From Bigelowiella natans CCMP2755 (taxonomy: Eukaryota > Cercozoa > Chlorarachniophyceae), in the NCBI GenBank assembly GCA_000320545.1, contig ADNK01000535.1:1-32500 (forward strand): DNA of 32,500 bases, read 5' to 3'. This document shows, piece after piece, positions 20,057-31,856 of the stretch. The translations under genes and the position numbers were made by a program. Position 1 is the stretch's first letter, and the number at the start of each line of letters is the position of its first letter. The notes under the pieces were generated by a model. That model was not told the origin of the DNA. It searched no databases and was given only the letters and a program-made list of their open reading frames with translations.

Positions 20057-21716
20057 CTACTTTCCCTCATGATATACTTTTTCAGTCTTTTCAACGGAGC
20101 TGCTGTGGTGCTTTCCCTCCTCCTTCGTAACGGTATCCAAAAATTTCTTGAATATCTCTTCGTTACCAATTGCATCAACTTTCAGCGTTTCAACGTGCAG
20201 TGTAGACTGCAAAGCGATATGCTTTGCACAAATGGGCCTCCCTCTTCGCAGCAACTCTGCTTCTTTGTAGCTGAGACGAGAGGAAAAGGGATCCTTTTTT
20301 ACCTTGATGTGCAGGAGTCTGTAATTCTTTTGCGTTTTTACGAATTTTTGGACTTCAATCATGCTCATGAGGAATGGATCGACTTTCCACTGTAGGTGCA
20401 GTTCGCCACAGTTCTGGGGTGAACTCAAGAAGGATAAAAATAAATCACGAAGAAAGTTATCGTGCGTGAGAGTCAAGTCATGCTTGCCACCCTCCAAAAC
20501 AGCAACTAAGCCTCTATGCATCCCCTGAGTAACCATTGTCTCAAAGGCGTTTCCAGTTATGTTCTCTTTGCCATAGCCCGTTTTTTGGTCTTTCGCCACC
20601 TCGGCGGCAACGCTTCTGTTTGGCCCGAAATACGCGTCGTTGTCCCCAATAATATTCAGAGTGGGAACCTTCTTGCTGCCACAAAATTTAGCAGACTCTT
20701 TACTAGGCGTGAACTAGCAGTATTCGACGCTAAATGCAGAAATAATGCGCCCGTTGATCATCTGTGTAACCCAAGAACAGATATTAAGTTTTGTATAAAT
20801 ATTAGGATTCGGGGCTCACCTTTCCGTGTCTTCGGTCATTGTATCTGGCAACTGTCATGGCTCCTTCCGAAGTTCCAGCGAGAAAGACACCTCTTTTCTT
20901 GATGAAGACAGGAAGTCGATCCAAAATAACTCCTAACAGCGCGGCACGCTCCCTGAAAACTTTTTCGTAGAGGTCTTTGTACTTTATTGGATCCTCCAAG
21001 ACCGATTTCGATTTTGTAGAATACGCGCTACTTCCGACTGTTGTCGAAGTGTAAATGAGATTTTTGGACCAATAATCAAGATCGCTTTCGATTGTGAAAA
21101 GGCCTGCCGGATCTCGATGCCGACTAGACGACGAGGTCATGGCATCTGGTGCTATCACGACGTAGCCCATCGCAGCCCACATGCGAACGTAGCGCATATT
21201 GTTCACAGTCATACCACCGGATCCATGCTTGTAGACAATAAAACCTGCCATGTCCGCATATTTTAACTTATTCAAGACATCGAAGCTGTGCACTCGGCGG
21301 GTGACTTTTGCTCGCCAAATTTTCTGGACTGTGAAGAGTAATTTCATTTGTTTGCTATTGAGTTTCAACGGCTCGTTTTTATTGATTTTAGAGCGAAGTA
21401 CGTGGCCAACCCTCTTACGGTATCGAAGCAAATCTAAAAGGCGAAGCTGCCACAATCGTCCAAACCATAGTCTCTTCGGTTCACCTTTGTCGTTCATATT
21501 TGGAGTAAGACCAAGCTCCGCTACGCAGGTTTCTGGAAGCACGACGAACACATTGTCCATTATGCCCGATTTCATCCGAAACTTGGTGTCGAACAACTCC
21601 TTGTTTTCTATGATGTGCTCATATCGAGAATGAAGAGTTTCGCGGTAGGTCGGATGTACATGTTTCAAGTTTCTTGCCTTTCTCCTCGGCTTGCAGCAGA
21701 ACATGTTTCCCAACAT
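20057..21716 (-). CDS. Alpha/beta hydrolase family protein
   Basis: Two exons, 21716-20820 and 20713-20057, joined in phase 0 across a 106-bp GTGAGC...AG intron; 517 residues. The catalytic parts are visible in order: an oxyanion-type HGSGG (164-168) followed by GYVVIAPDA, the nucleophile elbow GTSEGA (Ser283), the acid in IIGDNDAYFG (Asp323 or Asp325) and the His in EGGKHDLT (His377). This is the layout of dienelactone-hydrolase or peptidase-like serine hydrolases; the substrate cannot be told. The first ~155 residues (MLGNMFCCKPRRK and a basic helical region) and the last ~120 lie outside the fold and I do not recognise them. The CC next to a basic patch could be a palmitoylation site. It diverges from the S1-domain gene. 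Confidence 0.85.
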
Positions 21717-21857
21717 TTAATTTGGCTGGCTGATGAAGAAGAGGAAGAGTGTCGCAGTAAAGCACAGTAAGCAGTCGCTCTCGCTCTATCTATCGATTCG
21801 TAACGACGTGTGGCCACTTGTCGGTAGACCCTGCTGCTCAGATCTGCACCTGCACAC

Positions 21858-21895
<38 letters not shown>

Positions 21896-22363
21896 AACCA
21901 CCCAGGAGATAAATCATGCGCGTTGTACTACCGTACCGCAGAGTATCGGTAGTTATGGATTTTTCCGATTGATTGTCGCAGAGAAGGTTTCCACTCCCAT
22001 TCTTCAAGATGCAACAAACTTTGTTAAAAAACGGCTATACGTTCTCGAGTGTTCTTTTTTAGGTGTTTTTCTTCCAAATTCTTTTGGAAAGCAACAGCAG
22101 CTTGTGCGCAGTCGCCTGAACACGGCAAAATCATGACCCAGAAACATTGTACATAGCTTCCCCCGAGAGGTTCAGTGCACTTCGATATGTGACGCTCATT
22201 GGCATTTCTGTGTAAGATTCTACACGTAATTATACCTGTAAATACCATAAATTTATTTGCGGTAATTTAGAGCTTCTGCGACAGGTGAATCAAAAGAAGC
22301 CCTAACCCGAAAGGTGACGACCGTGGTGTGAGAGGTGGCACGAAGGGATCTCTCTCATCAGAG
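21717..22363. promoter_or_regulatory. Divergent spacer with (CA)n tract
   Basis: 647 bp between the hydrolase ATG (-) and the first possible ATG of the S1-domain gene (+). It holds an almost perfect (CA)n run at about 21851-21893 and no CTAG. If the S1 protein starts at 22646 instead, this spacer becomes longer and includes a 5' UTR intron. Confidence 0.5.
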
Positions 22364-22918
22364 ATGATGCTCCCCATGCGTCGGAGAAGTATGGTGCGGG
22401 CTCATATCCTTTCCCTTCTCCTGTTCGGAGTCACCATTCGGCTGGCTGGCTGGTTCTTCCTCGATCATGCGCCGCCTGCGATTCTCGGAGGAGAAAGGAG
22501 CGCGAGGTGCACCCTGCTTGTGTGGTTGCTGTTTGTGTGGTTGCTGTTTGTGTGGGCATATAGCCAGGAGTGGATGTGGGAAATCAGATACACATCATTA
22601 AAGTTGCGATAACGTTTTACATTGTTGGTCAGCTACTCGAAGTACATGGCGGAGTACCAGCAAAAGTACGGAGCTTATGGGAATAGAGGCCAAATCCCAT
22701 CACCTTACCAACTCCCTCAATCGGCATTTGGAGGACAAGACTCCTCGAATCCTCCTCCTGTAAAAGATAGGGGTGAGAGCTGGAGAGCTCCTCCTCGGGA
22801 GGAACCCCCAAAGCTACAGAAGTCAATGGTCGCGAAACCTGCTTTTGGTTGCAATGATGCGGAGGATGTTGTTCTGCTTCATTATTATTATCGGCCTTCT
22901 CTCTCTTCCCCCCCCCCC

Positions 22919-22959
<41 letters not shown>

Positions 22960-25900
22960 TTGTCCTTTGTCGTTAATCTATGCCCTTGTGTTCGCTTCTG
23001 GTGGTGGGTGGCGACGCATTATGATATCAATTGTTACCCGTGTTTTCAGTTTCAAAATAGATTGAGCGGCCAAATGGGCACTTATCGGCCACCTACTGAT
23101 CCCGTACGAGTGATGAAAGGATTGCGAGCAGAAATACGAAGCTCCGGAGTTACAGGCTCTGTGCATCAGGTACTTCACACACACACACGCACGCACGCAC
23201 GCACGCACACACACAGATACATACACAATACATACATTGATATTTGTCTACATTAATGTGTCCCGTATGTTAATATCGTAGGCAGAGAAACAGAAGAGAG
23301 ATGAAGCATTCGAGCAATTCGAGGTAGGATTTCTCCTGCATAATCACAACAAGCCCCCTTCCTTCCCCAGTGGGAAAGAGCATTTGGATTGTATTCTCAA
23401 ACAATGATCCAGCTCTAGCTTACGGCCAACATTTTCCTTATTAGCATCATCATCACAATCATCCTCATCAATATTGTCACGCTCTCATCTTCATCATCTT
23501 CTTGCTGCCACCTAATTTTAACAATGGCAAATCTGTCCTGTATCGTTCTCATCTCTCCAGCATCCTCCTCATCACCACCATTGCGCCAAATCCACAGAAC
23601 GAAATGGGCGCCCTTGGCGTTGACCTGGAGAATGTGGCAGATGTGTGCACGGAGGATGAGAACTTGCCCAAGATCCCGGTCACTTACCCACCCACACCCC
23701 ATTTGCAAACGCTAATTAGAACACTGCGACGCATAACATCGAGAGCTTGTCCGATTCTCAAGGCAATGGATTATACTATGACGTTCTTGCGTGCAGGATG
23801 ATTTAAATGAAGAGGAGAAGGCCCTGCTCGACCCACGCATCGTCGCGAAGCAGCTGCGAGAGTCTGAGCGCCTCAAGAAAGAGTACGAGATGCTTGACGA
23901 TGATCTGGGCTTGGCTCCCCCCTCTGATGGTATATCAGATAGCAGATAGCTTAGGGGAAAATACGGGGGGGGGGGGTAGAGAGAGATTTTTGCTGGCTGC
24001 TGCCGTTACGTCTGCTGCTAGGCCTAAGGCAAATGACTTGCAATTATGGCCCCATTAACAAATAGAAATGGACGAAATGGAACTGCGGAAGGAGCACAAG
24101 GCAAAGGCGAATATTAAGGCGAGACCACAGCCGAAGGAGGTATTTATCATTCAGACATAACACCATCCTCCTATCATTATCATGTTTGTCGTTCATCATC
24201 CGCTGAAATAGTGCAATAAGGCAGCAACGATAAGTGGTCGTGAGGTGCTGCTGCTGCTAATGCTGCTAATGCTTTAACTTCTACTCAAAAACACACTTGA
24301 TGTAGTCTGTATACACCCAATGTGCTCATCATAAATCCTTGTCGGGTAATGTGCTTTTCGAATTCAATATTATCGATCATACCGAGCAATGTTGATCGTC
24401 CGCTACGTCACAGTACTGACTTGTGGCTAGCGCAATTAGCCTGAGTATCGAAATTGCTGCGTGCTGTCAAACCAAACACCGAACGCCCTCTTGCTATTCC
24501 AGAGAGAGGTCTACGCGGGGAGAGTGACGTCGCTGCGACCCTTCGGAGCTTTTGTTGACTTTGGCTGCTCAAGGTCCGTTTGGCCGGGGAAAGAGATTCA
24601 ATTTTGTACATGTATTTGTCAGTGTAGAGTGTCCGTGTAGAGTGAGTTGATTTCCCCCTCTTCCTCCCTCCCTCCCTCCCTCCCTTCCTCCATGTCCCCC
24701 TTAATTTATAACACAGGAATGGGCTGGTGCCTCTGCGCGAGATCTGCGACCCGACCCCAAGAAAGATTGAGGACATGCTATACCTGCACGATGAGGTCGC
24801 CGTGTTCGTGGAGAAGATCGACGACGAGGGGAAGGTCTTCCTGACCATGAAGGGCCTCAACCCCGGCCTCACGCCGACCAAGGACCGCGAGGTGATGATG
24901 ATGATGATGCTGGTGGCGGTGGTGATGGTGGTGGGGATTAGCAGTGGATGTTGCTTCAAGACCCATGTAGCGGCTGGTAGCACTCATAACATTCTACTCT
25001 CCATTTCCCCCTTTCCAGGCCCCCGCAGAGCCCGATGAGCCCGTGAAAGCTTATCAGCCCCCGGCCAAATCCAAGGAGACGGCGGGGGCTGGGCAGAATC
25101 ATAGACGGAAGAGATTCCAGGTGCATCGTGCATTGTAGAAAGGACGGTGATGGTCATTGGGGTGATGATGGCGATGGTGGTTGGACGGGTTAGGGGGGGG
25201 GGAGGAGGGTTACAGCAATATTAGCCTGATGATCTTGTCATCCATCCTCCTCCTCCTTCCTCCTCCTCCTCACACGTTTATATGTCCCCTGATGACACGC
25301 CGCAGTATGGAGGGATCCCGGACTGGGAAACAGTAACAGACCCGCTACAGCGTAAGGTGGGGTGGGGAGAAGGAAGATGAGCAGGGCGGGGGGTGGTGAT
25401 CAATCGACAAGACGACGTTGAAGCTGTGTGCTGCCCTGCTCGTTGTTGTTGTTGTAATTACTGTTGTTGTTCATAATGATGATGTTGTTGTTGTTATTTC
25501 ACTCGTACGAGTATCTGGCACCCGCGTCGTTACGTCGTGCAAACGTTATCTCGCTTTTCTATGCGCACTAATGAAGATCACGCTTGTTTCCTTTGTATAT
25601 TTGTAACCGACTGGGGCGTCGTCATGTAGTTGTATGAGTATGATCTGGAGGAGCGAGAGCAGCATAGACTCTGGCGGAAGCTGAATAAAGAGAACCGCGT
25701 GAGTGGCGACCTTAATCCTCGTTTATTCATTATCATGCTTTATCATCGTTATCGCATCATCATCATCATTATCATCATCATTATCCTTCTCAATATCATC
25801 GCTAATCGTACCTATATCCCCACCATAGCTGTTGATGAAGAAGGCACCGGATATGGCTGACAAAGGCGCAATGGCGTGGCACGCATTCCTTCACTCGGAA

Positions 25901-26418
25901 ACAGCTAGTAGGGTCAAGGTGCGTCGGGCCTTCCATAGCAGTAGATGATCGGTGTGTTGTTGTAGGAGTTGTTGTCGTTGTCATATTTACGTTTCATCCG
26001 AGTGAGAATAGTCGTTCTTGGAATGGTCGCAGGAAAGAGCAGAGGACATGGCTGCCGCAGGATTCAAGAACGCGGAACACAAGACCAAATGGGGAAAGAA
26101 GAAGAAACAGCAAGATGGCAGGGGCATCGGCGAGCTGCCGCCCAAGAGAAAGCGAGGCCCGAAGGCGATCGATACGACAGCGAGGGACTTGGGGCTCAGC
26201 AGGTCAGCCGCGAGGAACACTCATCATAGAATCTGGCGTTGTTATCTGACGTTGTTCTTTCTGTTGTAGACGTGTACTTTTCTTCATGGTTTGCATCCTG
26301 ATATTCTCTCGTTTGCTACTCCTTTTTCGCATTCCTCAGGGGAGTCCAAGTTGCAGCAGAAAGAGGCTGGCGTACGACGCCCAGATATGGTGGTGCGAGT
26401 GGAGAGGTGGACGTATAA
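22364..26418 (+). CDS. S1 RNA-binding domain protein, possibly organelle-targeted
   Basis: Exons: 22364-22506, 22633-22828 (donor uncertain), 23050-23169, 23282-23323, 23797-23929, 24066-24139, 24503-24573, 24717-24891, 25019-25120, 25306-25356, 25630-25698, 25829-25918, 26033-26202, 26340-26418. About 504 residues. Exons 7-8 encode one S1 domain: VYAGRVTSLRPFGAFVDFG, then NGLVPLREICD, then DEVAVFVEKIDDEGKVFLTM followed by KGLNPGL. S1 domains bind single-stranded RNA. Flanks are charged, with helical parts (LRESERLKKEYEML; DLEEREQHRLWRKLNKENR) and a basic C-terminal segment (WGKKKKQQ, PPKRKRGPK) that could be a nuclear signal or bind RNA. I do not recognise the full-length family. Exon 1 encodes a basic then hydrophobic leader and joins exon 2 in frame; translation could instead start at 22646 (MAEYQQKYGAYG). 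Exon 2 donors at 22760, 22868 and 22871 also keep phase 0. Confidence 0.78.
22910..22953 (+). repeat. (C)n(TC)n tract in intron 2
   Basis: A C homopolymer of about 20 followed by a (CT)n run, within intron 2 of the S1-domain gene. In the next intron, right after the donor at 23170, an (AC)n/(GCAC)n run covers about 23175-23214. Confidence 0.9.
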
Positions 26419-27281
26419 ATTCCGGCCGTGCGTGTACGCGCATAGTTATTTGTTGCCTTGCACATCGCTATCGTTGTGCCCTCATTGCTGCTTTCTTAAA
26501 AATCTGCAATTGCTTTCTCAATTTAGTCTAGATTTGTCCCATCTAGCCATGCATGTTGTTGTGCACTGTGCACAATGCATGTGTGACACAGGGCTGTGTG
26601 CACCGTGTCCATGGTAGCATGCCCTCCAAACTTGGCAAATAGCTTGCTTGCCACCATGTGTCCCATCAATTGTTCATTCGGATCGCAATTTGACGTGCAC
26701 TGTCCATTGTTCACATCTGTCTAGCTGGGCATGTCTGCTAGATGTTGTTTGCACATTCTTTCGTCGTCTGCATGGTCATTGCAAATCAAGACGGAAGCTA
26801 GCAAGAAGCGCTGCTAGTACGTCAAGCTACTGCGCTACTGCTAGTGCGCGGTCTAGCGGTTGGAATCGTGCTGCTGCCAGTTCAGGATCTAATAACGCAC
26901 AGCTAGACAGCGCTGCAGCATTCATGCACGCCTACTACATTGTCTAGATTGTGTGGACACAGCAGCAGTCTAAGCCATGGCAAATTGTACATGTTGCAAT
27001 GCACACGCAGAGCATTGTGCACGTGGCGTTGCGTTGCTGCGCCATGCATGCAGCATTGTTGCCCAATTAAATGTAGTTCAGTACGTAGATAGTAGAGCTC
27101 GGCGCAATGCTATCAGGTGATCCTGCCCTTTCTCCTCGCACACTTGCTTAGTGGTTGCTTCGTTCTGTGTCACGCACAGCTGTCGAAGCTCACTGTTGCA
27201 ATTTGACAGTAGCAAAATCAAGGCGGAGCAAATAAATCGCAGCGAGCGCCATCATACACTTCGCTATGTGTACATGTTTTA
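26419..27281. other. Convergent spacer, CTAG- and TGCA-rich
   Basis: 863 bp between the 3' ends of the S1-domain gene (+) and the dehydrogenase gene (-). By eye it has about 11 CTAG tetramers, and many TGCA/GTGCAC words (for example around 26550-26585 and 27000-27060). No gene-like reading frame seen. Confidence 0.65.
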
Positions 27282-27283
27282 TT
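27278..27283 (-). terminator. AATAAA overlapping the dehydrogenase stop codon
   Basis: On the minus strand the gene ends GAATAATAAAAC: the TAA stop overlaps an AATAAA hexamer. If used, the 3' UTR would be very short. The CTAG-rich spacer beyond gives no better candidate. Confidence 0.3.
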
Positions 27284-28803
27284 ATTCTTTGAAATCTATT
27301 GCCGATTCTATCGCTCGTTTGCAAGTAGCGACTAGCCTCTGAGCCTCCTCGTCCGCATCTGGAGGCAGTGTAGGTATCATGGGCTGCATTAGAGCAAAAC
27401 ATCAATTCTAAGGCAAACACCAGAAGCTCTATGGTGATGATAGTAATTGCTACCGCATATCCGACGTACGGGCCTATTATCTCGAAGAACAGGGGGGCTC
27501 CGCTGACGAAAGTACAAGCCGTGAATGACACTGTATGTGTGTGTGTGTGTGTGTGTGGGTGTGTGTGTGTGAGTAATATAATCATTTCTTCTCATCTTCT
27601 TCCTCTTCAACAGCAGAAGCAACGAGCCATTTCTTAATACAAGCACCTTGGAGAGAAGTATGGTTGAAGGTATTCTACGCCCTGAACGACGCCCCCCACC
27701 CCCAACACCAACGAGGCAAGACAAAATGAGACGAATTAAGACAGCAGCAGCAGTAACACGGAGTCTCGAAGAAGCATGTATCTACTACATCTGCCGCCAT
27801 CTAACGCCACTAAGGAAGAGACGAAACTACAATCGCCGTCTTGTGAAGCTCAACGCTAGCAGTACACTCGATTAAAGGCGATGCTCCCTTTGTTGTTCGT
27901 ATGCATGCGCATGATACACACACAAACACACACAATTCCACACGCACACAAAGTTCCACGCGTATGAATGATAATAATAATAATAATATATATATATTAT
28001 ATATGCATACGCAATGGCACCTCTGGAAAATCTTCGCACGCAGCAGCAACAGACGGTACGCATCCCTGATGGCATTGGGAGATAAGTCCGAGCTGTACAG
28101 CGCACTCAGCACATTCTCTACTTCTTCATCTTCTTCTTCTTTTCAATGTGTTGTTCGTTACTAGCAGTACAGCGTTCACCCCCACCTGGCTGACGTCGAG
28201 ATAGGCAACCCTCATGAACGCGTCGTAAATCGGAGCCACGATCATGGGGACAGATCTGCCGAGGAGGTAACAAAAATCGTCAGCAAGTACATCCCCGCCA
28301 TAACGAGGGAGGGGGCTGATATTCATTCGCAAACACGGACAGCAGTAACATGCTCAACTCCTATTGTTACAACGACCAACATCGATCAAAATGATAGCAA
28401 AGCGACGGAGGAAAGCTGCCTGCTCTAAGCAGACGAAATGAAGGACCGAAGAGCGTGCAGCAGAAGGTCACGACAATGTGTTCAGTTTACACATCAAACC
28501 GCGGAGTCATGACGTTGATGTTACCTCCATATGTCGCTCCTCACTGCTCCTAGATATGCACAGAAGACCGTCGATGAAACGATTCAACGGTAAGTTTCAG
28601 AGCGGTGGAACGCCCAACATTATTGCAAAGAGGTGATCACTCGTGATTGTGGGGAGGGGGGGACTGAAAATTGTAAAAATATTCTCTACCGGGATTGACA
28701 GAGAACGCTCGGATGCCGTGGCCTGTATCAGGATGGCATGCAAAAACGACGTGATATTGTGTTTTTTGCTGTAGTGAAGTTGTGCTATGGTACATATATG
28801 ATC

Positions 28804-28843
<40 letters not shown>

Positions 28844-29416
28844 TATGCACGTGTGATTAATATGATAGGTACATCGTGTTGATGTGTTTTTCAACGTTGT
28901 TGGCGCTATAAGTAGGGGGAAGGAGGGCATGCAGGCACTACCGCAGTCACAAAGCCGCTCAAATTCACATGCTTTAAATAATCCGGAAAGGACGTTCTCC
29001 CCCCTCCCCCCCCATCTCTTTTTATTAATGAAAAGCGTGTGTTGCATGTGTGATTTGGCCTGTGCGATTGACAACCTTTCTCCACCAGCATAGATCTGAA
29101 AACAACGAAAAGACCACAGAGTATCATCATAATCACCACCACGTGCCGTCATCATTGCCATTGCCATTATCCTCACCATCCTCACCATCATCATCGTCAT
29201 CATCATTCTCATCGTTACTATTGTAAAGTCCCCACTGCCGCGCCACCTGTTAAGAGCTCTGGTGAAGAAGCACATAGCAAGCTTCGACGGGGAGTAGGCC
29301 TGGCCGCTACAGCAGATGGATATTTAAAGGATAAGGCGGAAGGGGGGGGGGAGAGGAAGAGGTGAGGAGGAGAGATCACACACGCACACAGATACACACG
29401 TATTATATACAGATTC

Positions 29417-29455
<39 letters not shown>

Positions 29456-29784
29456 GTGTGTGTATGCTTGTGGTAGTATACAATGAGTTCTTCTTGGCGT
29501 CCAGGCATATTTCCCAGTCTGAATGGCCGAAATGATGCATAACCTGCGTATGCAAAGATAATGGTAGAGAATCAACGGTAGTAGTAGCAGCAGTAGTAGT
29601 AGTAGTAGTGGTAAAGGGGGAGGGGGGTTGAGAGGGACTGGCGCTGCTACTACATCTACAGCTAGTACCGATGAGAGGTTGATGATTCTTCCCTCCCTCT
29701 CCCTTTGGTTCATTCCTCGTTCATGTCTGCCAGAGTAAGTAGTGAAAGAGAGAATAGCACACAACACACACACACACACACCCC

Positions 29785-29831
<47 letters not shown>

Positions 29832-30242
29832 GGAAATGAATGAATAGCGAGAACGTGGAGGAGGGGAGGAGGGATGGCGAAGCAGAGAATGCACGCTGTT
29901 GTAGATCTCCATACTGCGAGGGAGACGTATATTCTGAAGGATTCTAAGCTTTCTGATGAAAAAACTTGTCGTTTAAAAAATATGGCGTTGGCAGAACGAC
30001 GACTTATTCCCTCTCCCGGCGCTATATCTCTCCTCTTCCTCATTTCCCAGGTGGTCTCGCTTTTTTGATGCATGCATGCATGCATGTAGGAGGGTGTGTG
30101 TGGGGGGGGGAGGTAGGTACTGATGGCGGGCTCTCATTAGAGGCAACAAGTTCTGAGTCAGACGGAAGTGCCCGAGAAAGTTTACAGCGAAGAGCTTGTC
30201 GAATCCGTCCGCACTCGTCCCTCTGCCGTAAGGAGGAGAATT

Positions 30243-30278
<36 letters not shown>

Positions 30279-30944
30279 GTGTCCTTAGCGATTCAGCAGC
30301 ATAAGCCCAAACACCACTCTTTACGCACACCAATTCCCTTCCCCTTTTCCCCACCCTCTACACACTTCAACAGATATGCTGCAAGGAGGCGTCGTGGTGG
30401 TGGTGGTTGTGTGGTGGTCGCTACGATGTATTCAGCCCCGCGTTGTTGACTAAGATATCCAGGCGGCCAAATCGCCTGAGAAACGCTTCGGAGAATTCCT
30501 CAACGCTCCCTATCAATCAACACAGTAAACAAGACAAAATACAAGGCAGCGTTCATACCCTCCTCGCCATCCATCACGAATCAGAACAAGGTCGCAATTG
30601 TCCCAGGGGGGGGGGCATGCAGGTGCAAACGCCCGCTTATCATCGATCATGGTAGATTGGGTTGTTCAGCAGGTCGTACGAAGACTGTTGAGATCGAGGT
30701 GCATGTGCACAAAGTTTCCGTAGCTTTGACCCTCCTTCTTTAAGCCATCTGCGCCCTCATTCTTCGTGTCGGTGGTAGCTGTCTGATCGCGCCCACCTCC
30801 ACGGGTCCGAACGTGGAGCTTCAGCTGAGCGGTCAAATCCTTCTCAGCGGCCTCCCCCCTCTCCTGGATTTTCAGTGTTTACGGTTGTAGCAATATCATT
30901 ATCGCTGCATGATCGCGGACATGCATTGCAGCTGAGGGGCTGTG

Positions 30945-30976
<32 letters not shown>

Positions 30977-31060
30977 TGTGTGTGATCTTATTTTGTTCTA
31001 AAGTGAAGCTAGTGATGGGCATAATACTACTACTGCTGCTGCTGCTACTGCTGCTACTAT

Positions 31061-31101
<41 letters not shown>

Positions 31102-31856
31102 ACAGGGTCACGGCAAGCCAAGACCTACGTGCAGAACAGATACACATGTGTGTGTTACGATGAGGAGGAAAAGGGGGGAGGGTAATATGGAAAGGAGCGA
31201 GACACGACAAGGTTTTTGGTGATTCTATCTATCCTACTGTAATCAATACCAACAAGACTCATCCGTTCCAGTACTTCTATCTAATCGATCGAATCTTACC
31301 ACTGTACATCCCCTCTTTCCGAGCTCAAGGGCCGTTTCTTTACCAACGCCAGTGTTGCTTCCCGTCACAATCGCGACATGGCCCCTTAGGACCTGCAAAA
31401 GTGTAGCATTATTCGTGGTTCACAATTCACTTAGGCGCTCGCCCTCACCCACCCATCCACAACACATCCGCTTCACACACAGGCACACACCACCACACAC
31501 GCGTTCATTCCGTTCCATACCCTCGCCTCGCTTGGTTTCTTCGCTGGCTCAAGCACCCTCAGCAACCTCAGCAACGCAAAAATAGGTACAGAGAGGACAA
31601 ACCACACAAAGGCCAAAGGAAAGAGAAGTCCAGCACTCCATCGGGGGAAATAGTCCCGATAATGGCGGTCCTTTGACCCCCGGTCAGAGGGCGCCATCCG
31701 GTCTTGAAGCCTCGAGTTGTTTGCCAGCTCATTTTCAATTAGAATTCCATGCGATTTACCCACACGCGACAAGCAAAGTCTGTTGAAACTGTTGACAGGC
31801 TTGACAACCGACTCTGAGTCGGAGCTAACATCGTGATTTCTCCTTAAAACATCCAT
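27282..31856 (-). CDS. Short-chain dehydrogenase/reductase, retinol-dehydrogenase-like, membrane-anchored
   Basis: Sixteen exons on the minus strand: 31856-31521, 31392-31300, 31124-31104, 30863-30680, 30509-30425, 30222-30121, 29726-29669, 29543-29482, 29306-29219, 28768-28690, 28549-28525, 28255-28162, 28115-28011, 27681-27647, 27530-27470, 27383-27282. All phases chain; 509 residues. SDR signatures are in order: VTGSNTGVGKETALELGKRG (cofactor loop, TGxxxGxG at 122-129), VLACRDP, LDILVNNAG (NNAG 233-236), LFAVNFLGHF, GRIINLSSVMHHFG (catalytic Ser), AYSPSKLA (Tyr318, Lys322), SVNPGAVRSDIWR, and a C-terminal LPPDADEEAQRL. The Ser-to-Tyr spacing of about 25 matches the retinol dehydrogenase 11-14 group. 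Such enzymes reduce or oxidise retinoid, sterol or other lipid carbonyls with NAD(P)H. The N-terminal 112 residues carry a hydrophobic anchor (LLFPLAFVWFVLSVPIFALL). The exon 12 donor could be 28171. Substrate unknown. Confidence 0.9.
28806..28840 (-). repeat. (CT)n (sense) run upstream of exon 10
   Basis: A (GA)n run on the + strand is (CT)n on the sense strand of the dehydrogenase gene, ending about 38 nt before the acceptor of exon 10. Similar sense-strand (CT)n runs lie at about 29793-29827 (before exon 7) and 30244-30275 (before exon 6). Confidence 0.85.
29419..29453. repeat. (AT)n microsatellite in intron 8
   Basis: An (AT)n run inside intron 29307-29481 of the dehydrogenase gene, flanked by CA/TG dinucleotides. 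Confidence 0.9.
30945..31102. repeat. (CGTG)n and (CTA/CTG)n microsatellites in intron 3
   Basis: A CGTG tetranucleotide run at about 30945-30984 and a CTG/CTA trinucleotide run at about 31026-31102 fill much of intron 30864-31103. The second run touches the donor of the 21-nt exon: on the sense strand the donor GTAAGTAGTAG grows directly into (TAG)n. Confidence 0.9.

Noticed and set aside
26540-27150. Frames in the convergent spacer that resemble CTAG/TGCA-rich peptides
   Set aside because: No family signal, unusual composition and no splice partners.
27390-27585. Minus-strand 131-residue frame with hydrophobic stretches (VGYAVAITIITIELLVFALEL)
   Set aside because: It overlaps dehydrogenase exons 15 and 16 in another frame; the hydrophobic part falls in the intron between them, and the spliced frame gives the expected SDR C-terminus.
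28530-28620. Longer exon 11 for the dehydrogenase (PLNRFIDGLLCISRSS)
   Set aside because: No acceptor in phase; the 25-nt exon gives the family sequence AVRSDIWR and fits both neighbouring phases.
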